In this document: positions 57,250-64,000 of the stretch, one piece after another
Numbering within the stretch: the stretch's first letter is position 1
Layout of the letters: the number at the start of each line of letters is the position of its first letter
DNA from: Gluconacetobacter aggeris
GTDB lineage: Bacteria; Pseudomonadota; Alphaproteobacteria; Acetobacterales; Acetobacteraceae
Direction: 5' to 3'
Assembly: GCF_014174395.1 (NCBI RefSeq)
Contig: NZ_JABEQD010000001.1
Coordinates: 434,001-498,000, forward strand
DNA length: 64,000 nt
Notes under the pieces: model-generated
What the model saw: the letters and a program-made list of their open reading frames with translations, nothing else
The model's database searches: none
What the model was told of the DNA's origin: nothing
Made by a program: the position numbers and the translations under genes

Positions 57250-58182
57250 TCAGCCCGCCTTGTCCAACGCGGCTTCGACCTGCGGCAGGATATCGAACAG
57301 GTCGCCGACCAATCCGTAATCGGCCACCTGGAAGATCGGGGCCTCGGGGTCCTTGTTGATCGCGACGATGATCTTGCTGTCCTTCATGCCGGCCAGGTGC
57401 TGGATCGCGCCGGAAATGCCGACGGCGATATACAGTTCCGGCGCCACGATCTTACCGGTCTGCCCGACCTGGTAATCGTTGGGCACGAAGCCGGCATCGA
57501 CAGCGGCGCGCGAAGCACCGATGGCCGCCCCCAGCCGGTCGGCCAGCGGGTTCAGCAGCTTGAAGTTTTCCTCGTTCTGCATGCCGCGACCGCCCGAGAC
57601 GATGACCCGCGCCGATTCCAGCTCGGGGCGTTCGGACTGCGACAGCGCGATCGAGACGAATGCCGACAGCGCCGGTCCGTCCGGCACCGTCACCTGCTCG
57701 ATCGGGGCCGCGCCACCCTCGGCCGGGGCCGGATCGAAGGACGAGGCACGCACCGTCAGCACCTTCTTCGCATCCGACGATCTCACCGTCGCCAGCGCGC
57801 TGCCGGCATAGATCGGGCGCACGAAATTGTCGGCATCGACGATCGACACCACGTCGGGGATCGGCTGCACATCCAGCAGGGCGGCGGCACGCGGCAGCAC
57901 GTTCTTCCCGCTGGCGCCGGAGGCCGCGACGATGTGGGTGTAGGCGGGGGCGAGGTCGGCGATCACCGCCGCCAGCGGCTCGGCCAGTTCATGGGCGGCC
58001 GCCGCACCGGCCGCGCGCAGCACCTTGGCCACGCCGTCGATCCGCGCCGCCGCCTCGGCCACCGAAGCGTCGCCCGTCACCAGCGCATGCACTTCGCCCA
58101 GCGCGCGTGCGGCGGTCACGGCCGAACGCGACGCCTGGCGGATGATTCCGGACTCATGATCCAGGAAAACGAGTACGGCCAT
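57250..58182 (-). CDS. etfA: Electron transfer flavoprotein subunit alpha
   Basis: EtfA (310 residues) with EtfB carries electrons from acyl-CoA and related dehydrogenases to the quinone oxidoreductase encoded nearby. The C-terminal FAD domain shows [48 protein letters not shown] and [11 protein letters not shown], all typical. It follows etfB by 2 bp. Length and start ([10 protein letters not shown]) match the family. Confidence 0.97.
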   Translation of the reverse strand: MAVLVFLDHESGIIRQASRSAVTAARALGEVHALVTGDASVAEAAARIDGVAKVLRAAGAAAAHELAEPLAAVIADLAPAYTHIVAASGASGKNVLPRAAALLDVQPIPDVVSIVDADNFVRPIYAGSALATVRSSDAKKVLTVRASSFDPAPAEGGAAPIEQVTVPDGPALSAFVSIALSQSERPELESARVIVSGGRGMQNEENFKLLNPLADRLGAAIGASRAAVDAGFVPNDYQVGQTGKIVAPELYIAVGISGAIQHLAGMKDSKIIVAINKDPEAPIFQVADYGLVGDLFDILPQVEAALDKAG

Positions 58183-58184
58183 GA

Positions 58185-58934
58185 TCAGATCACCTTCGCT
58201 TCGTTGCGCAGACGCGCCACCAGATCGGCGGCGGATTCGACCGTGATGCCCTGCTGGCGCGCCGGCGGCTCGGCGACCGAGACGATGGTCAGGCGCGGCG
58301 TCACATCCACGCCCAGATCGGCGGGCGCGATCGTCTCCAGCGGCTTCTTGCGCGCCTTCATGATGTTGGGCAGCGAGGCATAGCGCGGCTCGTTCAGGCG
58401 CAGGTCGGCCGTCACGATGGCCGGCAGCGTCAGGGTCAGCGTCTCCAGCCCGCCATCGATCTCACGCGTCACGGTCGCCTTGCCGTCCGCGATCTCGATC
58501 CTGCTGGCAAACGTGCCCTGAGCCCAGCCCAGCAGCCCGGCCAGCATCTGGCCGGTGGCATTCATGTCGTCGTCGATCGCCTGCTTGCCCAGCAGCACCA
58601 GGTCCGGGCTTTCCTTGGCCACCAGCGCCCTGAGGATCTTGGCGACGCCCAGCGGTTCCACCGCCACATCGGTCAGGACCAGGATGGCGCGATCCGCGCC
58701 CATCGCCATCGCGGTGCGCAGCGTGTCCTGCGCCTGCTGCACGCCGACCGACACCGCCACCACTTCGGTCGCGATGCCCTTTTCCTTCAGACGCACGGCT
58801 TCCTCGACCGCGATCTCGTCGAACGGATTCATCGACATCTTCACACCGGCGGTCTCGACACCCGTGCCGTCCGCCTTCACGCGCGGCTTGATGTTGAAAT
58901 CGATCACGCGCTTTACGGGAACAAGAACCTTCAT
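58185..58934 (-). CDS. etfB: Electron transfer flavoprotein subunit beta
   Basis: EtfB (249 residues) forms the heterodimer with EtfA and binds AMP. It begins [18 protein letters not shown] and contains [39 protein letters not shown] and [21 protein letters not shown], all family signatures. The ATG at 58934 has an AGAGG site; a longer in-frame start is rejected. It lies 83 bp after the ETF-QO gene, and etfB-etfA are 2 bp apart. Confidence 0.97.
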   Translation of the reverse strand: MKVLVPVKRVIDFNIKPRVKADGTGVETAGVKMSMNPFDEIAVEEAVRLKEKGIATEVVAVSVGVQQAQDTLRTAMAMGADRAILVLTDVAVEPLGVAKILRALVAKESPDLVLLGKQAIDDDMNATGQMLAGLLGWAQGTFASRIEIADGKATVTREIDGGLETLTLTLPAIVTADLRLNEPRYASLPNIMKARKKPLETIAPADLGVDVTPRLTIVSVAEPPARQQGITVESAADLVARLRNEAKVI

Positions 58935-59017
58935 GGACCTCTTCGCCTGTCTGTCAGCGGGAATGTGGAGCACTCACCCCAGGGAGGGCGCCCCCAATAG
59001 CCCATTTCGCCGGAAAA

Positions 59018-60655
59018 TCACATCCCGCCCGGATAGTTGGGTCCGCCGGCGCCCTCGGGCGTCGCCCAGTCGATGTTCTGCGCCGGGTCCTTGATGTCGC
59101 ATGTCTTGCAATGCACGCAGTTCTGGGCGTTGATCTGCAGGCGCGGCGCGGTCTCGGCATCCGCCACTTCATAGACCCCGGCCGGGCAGTAGCGGCTCTC
59201 GGGGGCGCGGAACACATCCCAGTTCACCGTCTTCCACAGCGCGTCGCTGCGCAGCTTCAGGTGAACGGGCTGGTCTTCCTCGTGATTGGTCGCGGACAGG
59301 AAGACCGAGGACAGCCTGTCGAACGTGATCTTGCCGTCCGGCTTGGGATAGGCGACCGGCGGCGACATGCTGGCCGATTCCAGGACCTCGTTATCCGCAT
59401 GGCGGTGATGCAGGGTCCACGGCGCCCGGCCCCGCAGCAGCATGGCGTCGATGCCCGAATAGAGGGCGCCACCCTTCATGCCGAAGCGCGAGAAGGCGGG
59501 GCGGACATTGCGGACCGCGCGCAGTTCCTCCCACAGCCAGGATTTGCGCACGCGGGCGGTATAGGATGTCGGTTCGGCCCGGCCGCCCTCCATCGCCTCG
59601 GCCACCGCCTCGGCCGCCAGCATGCCGGACTTCATCGCGGTATGGGTGCCCTTGATCTTGGGCACGTTGAGGAAGCCGGCCGTATCGCCGATCAGCGCGC
59701 CACCGGGGAAGGTCAGGCGCGGGATCGACTGGATGCCGCCTTCCGACAGCGCCCGCGCGCCATAGGCGATGCGGCGCCCGCCCTCGAACGTGCTGCGGAA
59801 GGACGGGTGCAGCTTCAGGCGCTGCATCTCGTCGAACGGCGACAGCCAGGTGTTGGGATAGTCCAGCCCGACCACGAAGCCGTACGAGACCAGGTTCTCG
59901 CCGAAATGATACATCCAGGCGCCGCCATAGGTCCGGTTGTCCAGCGGCCAGCCGAAACTGTGCTGCACCAGGCCGGGACGATGCTGTTCGGCCGGGACCT
60001 CCCACAATTCCTTGATGCCCAGCCCGTAGGTCTGCGGGTCCACGCCCTTGCGCAGATTGTACATCGCCATCAGCCGCTTGGTCAGCGAGCCCCGGCACCC
60101 TTCGGCGAACAGGGTATATTTCGCGCGCAGCTCCATGCCCGGCGCGTAGTTCGGGCCGGGCTCGCCATCGCGGCCGATACCCATGTCACCCGTCACCACC
60201 CCCACGACGCGCCCGTCCTCGACCAGCACGTCGGCCCCGGCGAAGCCGGGATAGATCTCCACCCCCATCTCCTCGGCCCGCGCGGCCATCCAGCGGCAGA
60301 CATCGCCCAGGCTGACGATGTAATTGCCGTGGTTGCGCATGTGCGGCATCACCCGGTCCAGCATCGGCACGGCATAACCCCGGCTTTCGGTCAGGAAGAG
60401 CATCGCCTCTTCCGTCACCGGCGTATTCAGCGGGGCGCCGGTTTCGCGCCAGTCGGGCAGCAATTCGTCCAGCGCGCGCGGTTCGATCACCGCGCCGGAG
60501 AGGATATGGGCCCCGATCTCGCTGCCCTTCTCGATCAGGCACACCGTGGCCTGCGGCAGGATCTGCCGCAGGCGGATCGCCGCCGCCAGACCGGACGGGC
60601 CGCCACCGACAATGACAATATCGAATTCCATCGTCTCGCGCGCGTGTTCGGTCAT
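59018..60655 (-). CDS. ETF-ubiquinone oxidoreductase
   Basis: The 545-residue protein takes electrons from ETF to ubiquinone at the inner membrane. The FAD-binding GGGPSGLAAAIRL is at the N-terminus, and the C-terminal 4Fe-4S part carries NCVHCKTCDIKDPAQNIDW. The middle contains GCRGSLTKRLM and the membrane-surface quinone region. The ATG at 60655 has a GAGAAAGGC site; an ATG at 60685 is the alternative. Its transcript probably continues into etfB and etfA. Confidence 0.96.
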   Translation of the reverse strand: MTEHARETMEFDIVIVGGGPSGLAAAIRLRQILPQATVCLIEKGSEIGAHILSGAVIEPRALDELLPDWRETGAPLNTPVTEEAMLFLTESRGYAVPMLDRVMPHMRNHGNYIVSLGDVCRWMAARAEEMGVEIYPGFAGADVLVEDGRVVGVVTGDMGIGRDGEPGPNYAPGMELRAKYTLFAEGCRGSLTKRLMAMYNLRKGVDPQTYGLGIKELWEVPAEQHRPGLVQHSFGWPLDNRTYGGAWMYHFGENLVSYGFVVGLDYPNTWLSPFDEMQRLKLHPSFRSTFEGGRRIAYGARALSEGGIQSIPRLTFPGGALIGDTAGFLNVPKIKGTHTAMKSGMLAAEAVAEAMEGGRAEPTSYTARVRKSWLWEELRAVRNVRPAFSRFGMKGGALYSGIDAMLLRGRAPWTLHHRHADNEVLESASMSPPVAYPKPDGKITFDRLSSVFLSATNHEEDQPVHLKLRSDALWKTVNWDVFRAPESRYCPAGVYEVADAETAPRLQINAQNCVHCKTCDIKDPAQNIDWATPEGAGGPNYPGGM

Positions 60656-60761
60656 TGCCTTTCTCGCCTCGTCCTGCTGCGCCATGAACGCCACGGCCTG
60701 GGTGGAAGATTTATGCCTTCCTAGAACCGAACGGGGCCGGAACGCAAAACCGGCGGAGCGG

Positions 60762-61406
60762 TCAGTCCCCGGGGCCGAACGCCAGCTCTCCGGTCGCGCG
60801 CCATTCGGACGAAACGAAATTGACGATCAGCGACCGGCGCAGGCCCAGGATCGGCCGGCGCACGAACCCGTGCCAGCTCTCCTCGCCGGGCACGAACATC
60901 AGGCCGGAATTGAACGCGCCGCTGGCCCGCGCGACCGGCCTGCCATCCGCCGTCATCAGGTCCGTCCCCCAGTCCGCCGCCCCCGGGCCGGTGGAGAGCG
61001 AGACCAGCAGGGTCAGCTTCTTGGCCCCGATATCGGTATGCGGCTCCAGCCAGAATCCGTCCGTGTCCAGGCACAGTTCCAGCCGCAGCGCGGTACCGGC
61101 CAGCCGGGCGCCGCAGCACGCGGCAATGGCGTCCCGGGCCTCCGCCGCGTCGAACATGCGGGCCAGCAGGTCCAGCCCCGGATCGCGGCGCGCCCGGGGC
61201 GTGACGAAGACGCGCCGGCCATTGCGGGCATCGCGCCGGCCGCCGGTATCGCCGCCATGGGCGTCCGCCCCCGGGTCCCAGGCCAGCAGCGCGGCACGGG
61301 CCGATGGCGGCAGGACGTCGTCCAGCAGCCAGTGCGCAAACGGCCACGTCCGGGCCTGCGCCCCCCGTACCGACACGGACGCCTGATTGGGCACGGCACC
61401 GCTCAT
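60762..61406 (-). CDS. 2OG-Fe(II) oxygenase-like protein
   Basis: The 214-residue protein has the double-stranded beta-helix facial triad: H123 and D125 in EPHTDIGAKKLTLLVSL, H179 in SWHGFVRRP, and Arg190/191 for the co-substrate (LGLRRSLIVNF). This fits prolyl-hydroxylase-like oxygenases. Substrate unknown. It follows hemN by 16 bp in the same direction and is preceded by ompW and an FNR-like box, so it may be oxygen-controlled. The ATG at 61406 is chosen because longer starts overlap hemN. Confidence 0.75.
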   Translation of the reverse strand: MSGAVPNQASVSVRGAQARTWPFAHWLLDDVLPPSARAALLAWDPGADAHGGDTGGRRDARNGRRVFVTPRARRDPGLDLLARMFDAAEARDAIAACCGARLAGTALRLELCLDTDGFWLEPHTDIGAKKLTLLVSLSTGPGAADWGTDLMTADGRPVARASGAFNSGLMFVPGEESWHGFVRRPILGLRRSLIVNFVSSEWRATGELAFGPGD

Positions 61407-61422
61407 GTCCGCCCCGGCGGGC

Positions 61423-62796
61423 CTACAGCGCGCCGGCATGGCGCCTGACGCCGGCGGGCGCATGATGCCCATCGAACATCGCCGCGATATTGCGCAGGAA
61501 GGGGCGCCCCTCCTCGGTCACGCGGATCAGGGAACCGTCCAGCACCACCAGCCCGTCCGCCTCGGCCTGGCGCAGCGCCGGCCGTGCGCTGTCATACCAG
61601 GAGGCCGGGGCGCCATGGCGCAGGCCCATGGCCACCGGGTCCACCCGCAGGTCGCACATCAGCCGTTCGATCACCGCGCCCCGCAGCCGGTCGTCATCGC
61701 TCCGGCACACGCCGCGCACCGCCGGCAGGCTGTCGGGCGAGGCCTCCATCGCCCGCGCGTAAAATGCCTGCGCCGGCACGTTCTGCGTCATGCCCTGGGG
61801 AAAGCTGGAGATCGCCGAGGCGCCGACACCGACCAGCACCGGCGCGGGATCGACCGTATAGCCCTGGAAATTGCGGCGCAGCGTCCCGGTTTCGGCGGCA
61901 TGGCACAGCGCGTCACCCGGCAAGGCGTAATGGTCCAGCCCGATGGCGCGATACCCGGCACTCCGCAGGGCCGCATCGATGCGCGCCCGCTGGGCCAGCC
62001 GCTCGGCCGGCGGCGGCAGCGCGCCTTCGGACAGCAGGGCCTGGCGCTTCTGCTTCCACGGCACATGGGCATAGCCGAATACCGCCAGCCGGTCCGGCCG
62101 CAGCATGTCGGCGACCGTCAGCGCGGTGTCGCCCGCCCCTTCGACCGTCTGGTAGGGCAGGCCATAGATCAGGTCGACATTGATCGAGCCGATTCCCGCC
62201 GCGCGCATCCGTCGCACGCAATCCTCGGTCTGTTCCAGGCTCTGTATCCGGCCGCTGGCCGCCTGCACGGCCGGATCGAGATCCTGGACCCCGAGGCTGG
62301 CCCGGTTGAATCCCAGCGCCCCCAGCAGCGGCGGATAGTCGGCCGGCAGGAAACGGGGATCGAGTTCGATCGCGATTTCGGCGTCCGCCTCCACGGCGAA
62401 CAGGCGACGGATCGTTTCCATCACCGCGCGCATGCTCTCGGGCGGCAGGGTCGTCGGCGTACCGCCGCCCCACTGCACATGCCGGACCGGACGACCGGGG
62501 CCGAGCCGCGCCGCCACCCGTTGCAATTCGTCGATCAGCAGGTCGGCATAGCCGGCCCGAAGGCCGGCATCGCGTACCACCGAGGTATTGCACCCGCAGA
62601 ACAGGCACAGCACGTCGCAGAACGGGACATGCAGGTAAAGCGAGACCGGCGTGCCCGCCGGAACCGCGCGAAGCCATGCATCGGCTTCGGCGGCACCGAC
62701 CGTGGCGTCGAACTGCGCAGCGGTCGGGTAGCTGGTATAGCGCGGCAGATTGCCCCCATACCGAACCAGAACGTCGGGAGGAGGCAATCCGTCCAT
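61423..62796 (-). CDS. hemN: Oxygen-independent coproporphyrinogen III oxidase
   Basis: HemN (457 residues) is a radical-SAM enzyme that makes protoporphyrinogen IX without oxygen. The N-terminal RYTSYPTA, the CX3CX2C cluster with C60, C64 and C67 plus the adjacent C69, the GGGTPTTL block, IELDPRF and GYAHVPWKQKRQ are all family features. The length matches true HemN. The ATG is 5 bp from the ompW stop. It lies behind an FNR-like site, which fits its use at low oxygen. Confidence 0.95.
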   Translation of the reverse strand: MDGLPPPDVLVRYGGNLPRYTSYPTAAQFDATVGAAEADAWLRAVPAGTPVSLYLHVPFCDVLCLFCGCNTSVVRDAGLRAGYADLLIDELQRVAARLGPGRPVRHVQWGGGTPTTLPPESMRAVMETIRRLFAVEADAEIAIELDPRFLPADYPPLLGALGFNRASLGVQDLDPAVQAASGRIQSLEQTEDCVRRMRAAGIGSINVDLIYGLPYQTVEGAGDTALTVADMLRPDRLAVFGYAHVPWKQKRQALLSEGALPPPAERLAQRARIDAALRSAGYRAIGLDHYALPGDALCHAAETGTLRRNFQGYTVDPAPVLVGVGASAISSFPQGMTQNVPAQAFYARAMEASPDSLPAVRGVCRSDDDRLRGAVIERLMCDLRVDPVAMGLRHGAPASWYDSARPALRQAEADGLVVLDGSLIRVTEEGRPFLRNIAAMFDGHHAPAGVRRHAGAL

Positions 62797-62801
62797 CAGG
62801 G

Positions 62802-63590
62802 TCAGAACCGGTATTCGATACCGGCGCCGACCACGGTCGGGTCGAGCGAGTCATGCGCCTTGATGAAGGGGCTGCTGGTGCCGCGATCGTTGGCCCAGGC
62901 ATGCATCCGCATGAACATCTGCTTGACGTCGAAATTGAAGAACCAGTTGCCCACCAGCTGATAATCGAAGCCCGCATTGACCGACGGGCCACCGGTAAAG
63001 CCGACATTCAGCTTCTGCACCAGGCCACCGGCCGGCGAGACATTGTGGAACCAGGCCATCGTGCCGCCGACACCCACATAGGGGTTGAAGCGCTTGTGCG
63101 GCCGGAAATGCCACGCAAAGGTCACGGTGGGCGGCAGCACCCAGGCGCTGCCGACATCGACATGGGCCGCCCCGCCGACGCCCTCGGCCGCAACCTCATG
63201 CCGCGAGCTGGCGGCGATCAGGTCCACCGACAGATTGTCGGTGAAGAAATATTCGAACGTCAGTTCCGGCGTGACCTGGCGCGTGGTCTTGATCCGGCCC
63301 GGCACCGCCGCGTTGTTGATCCACAGCTTGCTGTCGCGGTCTTCGGGCAGCACGCCCAGCGCGGACAGGCGGATCAGGAAATCGCCTTTGCCCAGGCCGA
63401 TCTTCGTGCTGGCGCAGGTCTCGAACAGGCCACAATGGCCGCCGCGCGAGGGCGGCGGCGGGACGGCATCGGAGGTAACAGGCGCATTGACATAGGCCGA
63501 CGGCGTCGCCGTCTGGGCACGTCCCGCGCCCGGCACCAGCGCCAACAGGCCGGCCAGGGCCGGGACGACGAGGCTACGGGTCAATTTCAT
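62802..63590 (-). CDS. ompW: OmpW-family outer-membrane protein
   Basis: The 262-residue protein has a Sec signal peptide (MKLTRSLVVPALAGLLALVPGAGRA) and an eight-stranded beta-barrel layout of OmpW: IRLSALGVLPEDRDSKLWIN-like early strands, ELTFEYFFTDNLSVDLIAASSR and the C-terminal GAGIEYRF ending in Phe, as needed for barrel insertion. OmpW proteins form hydrophobic pores and are often oxygen- or FNR-regulated. The start is an ATG at 63590. It is the first gene of an apparent ompW-hemN-oxygenase operon. Confidence 0.9.
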   Translation of the reverse strand: MKLTRSLVVPALAGLLALVPGAGRAQTATPSAYVNAPVTSDAVPPPPSRGGHCGLFETCASTKIGLGKGDFLIRLSALGVLPEDRDSKLWINNAAVPGRIKTTRQVTPELTFEYFFTDNLSVDLIAASSRHEVAAEGVGGAAHVDVGSAWVLPPTVTFAWHFRPHKRFNPYVGVGGTMAWFHNVSPAGGLVQKLNVGFTGGPSVNAGFDYQLVGNWFFNFDVKQMFMRMHAWANDRGTSSPFIKAHDSLDPTVVGAGIEYRF

Positions 63591-63665
63591 CGTGTACGCC
63601 TTTCAACTTTCAGCGATGAATCACATCGTGTGGAGTGCATTGATCACGCACCGCCTGTCATCGCC

Positions 63666-63679
63666 TTGACATAAATCAA
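63666..63679 (-). promoter_or_regulatory. FNR/CRP-type box upstream of ompW
   Basis: TTGAC-ATAA-ATCAA on the plus strand (minus: TTGAT-TTAT-GTCAA) matches the FNR consensus TTGAT-N4-ATCAA at nine of ten positions. It is centred about 82 bp upstream of the ompW start codon and overlaps the stop region of the upstream gene. Confidence 0.7.
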
Positions 63680-64000
63680 GCCATATTCTGCGATATCTCG
63701 ATCAGCGTCCGAAACGGCATCGGGTGGGCCATATCCCGCCCCCGCGTCGCCATGCGTGCCAGCAGCGCAGGCTGGTCCCCGGGCAGAACGACGCGCGCGC
63801 TGCCGCACCCGGCCTCGCATGCCATATTTTCCAATGCGGGCAGAAAGGCATCCAGCACCGACCCGGCCTCGCCGAAGGTCAGCGCGACGAAATGTTCCGC
63901 CGTCAGGACCCGCCCGTGGCGCATATCAGGATCGCAGTGGAAGGATATCAGTCCGCACGGCCGGCAGGCGGGGCCGTGGCGCGCCACAAGGATGCCCTGC
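63676..64000 (-). CDS. GNAT-like protein, 5' end cut off
   Basis: The visible part is the C-terminal portion of a protein that continues past the window edge. The segment GILVARHGPACRPCGLISFHCDPDMRHGRVLTAEHFVALT followed by helix and MATRGR-like tail resembles the end of a GNAT acetyltransferase, but the acetyl-CoA motif is not clear. The stop codon overlaps the FNR-like box. Identity is tentative. Confidence 0.4.
   Translation of the reverse strand, partial: QGILVARHGPACRPCGLISFHCDPDMRHGRVLTAEHFVALTFGEAGSVLDAFLPALENMACEAGCGSARVVLPGDQPALLARMATRGRDMAHPMPFRTLIEISQNMA

Overview
The window is GC-rich, densely coded chromosomal DNA of the acetic acid bacterium type (Alphaproteobacteria, Acetobacteraceae; Gluconacetobacter or a close relative is my best guess). 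This rests on base composition, on protein families such as the CC0125/CC1285-type lipoprotein, DUF3126, DciA and PpdK with its regulator, and on gene orders such as divergent mutY/dciA. The genus is inference. I see about 57 protein genes and one tRNA gene. There is no CRISPR array, prophage, transposase gene or rRNA.

Layout. 0-6 kb: an LpxL-type acyltransferase, a DUF1800-DUF1501 pair of unknown function, a FUSC-like membrane protein and a DHA2 drug/H+ antiporter. 6-16 kb: a leftward run of secB, an M20 peptidase, pdxA and pdxJ (vitamin B6); then lapA-pyrF-trpF, dciA back to back with mutY, and hemH. 16-24 kb: secreted Gly-rich proteins, ppdK with its bifunctional regulator gene, a DUF3311/solute-symporter pair, a GT61-like glycosyltransferase and tRNA-Pro(CGG). 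24-32 kb: a LOG-type phosphoribohydrolase, an MFS transporter, a Nudix hydrolase, an M1 peptidase, folD with a MetF-like gene, and an L-threonine aldolase (together a small one-carbon/glycine theme). 32-43 kb: a lipoprotein, a Do-type protease, tadA, a class-I amidotransferase, rluB-rsmD, ftsK and an RluA-like enzyme. 43-48 kb: a ThiF/MoeB E1-like enzyme overlapping a DsrE-like gene, a His-rich SH3 protein, pyruvate kinase and DUF1275. 48-55 kb: a complete RND efflux operon (MFP-RND-OMF) with a divergent TetR regulator. 55-61 kb: a MATE exporter, etfA, etfB and ETF-quinone oxidoreductase. 61-64 kb: a 2OG-Fe(II) oxygenase, hemN and ompW in one apparent operon behind an FNR-like box, then a truncated GNAT-like gene.

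How the genes work together. Pyruvate kinase and PPDK with its regulator control the PEP/pyruvate node. The ETF genes pass electrons from flavin dehydrogenases to quinone. The efflux operon and its regulator form a self-contained module. ompW-hemN-oxygenase looks oxygen-controlled. Most neighbours are housekeeping genes packed into short operons with 4-bp overlaps or gaps under 20 bp.

I did not find a clearly new multi-gene system. The least explained items are a 161-bp element with 24-nt inverted ends in front of secB, an AT-rich island with direct repeats and a tRNA T-arm-like scrap at 48.09-48.39 kb, dispersed palindromes at gene ends, the DUF1501/DUF1800 pair, and the O2-dependent oxygenase placed behind hemN. 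Assignments come from reading motifs by eye; no database search was possible.
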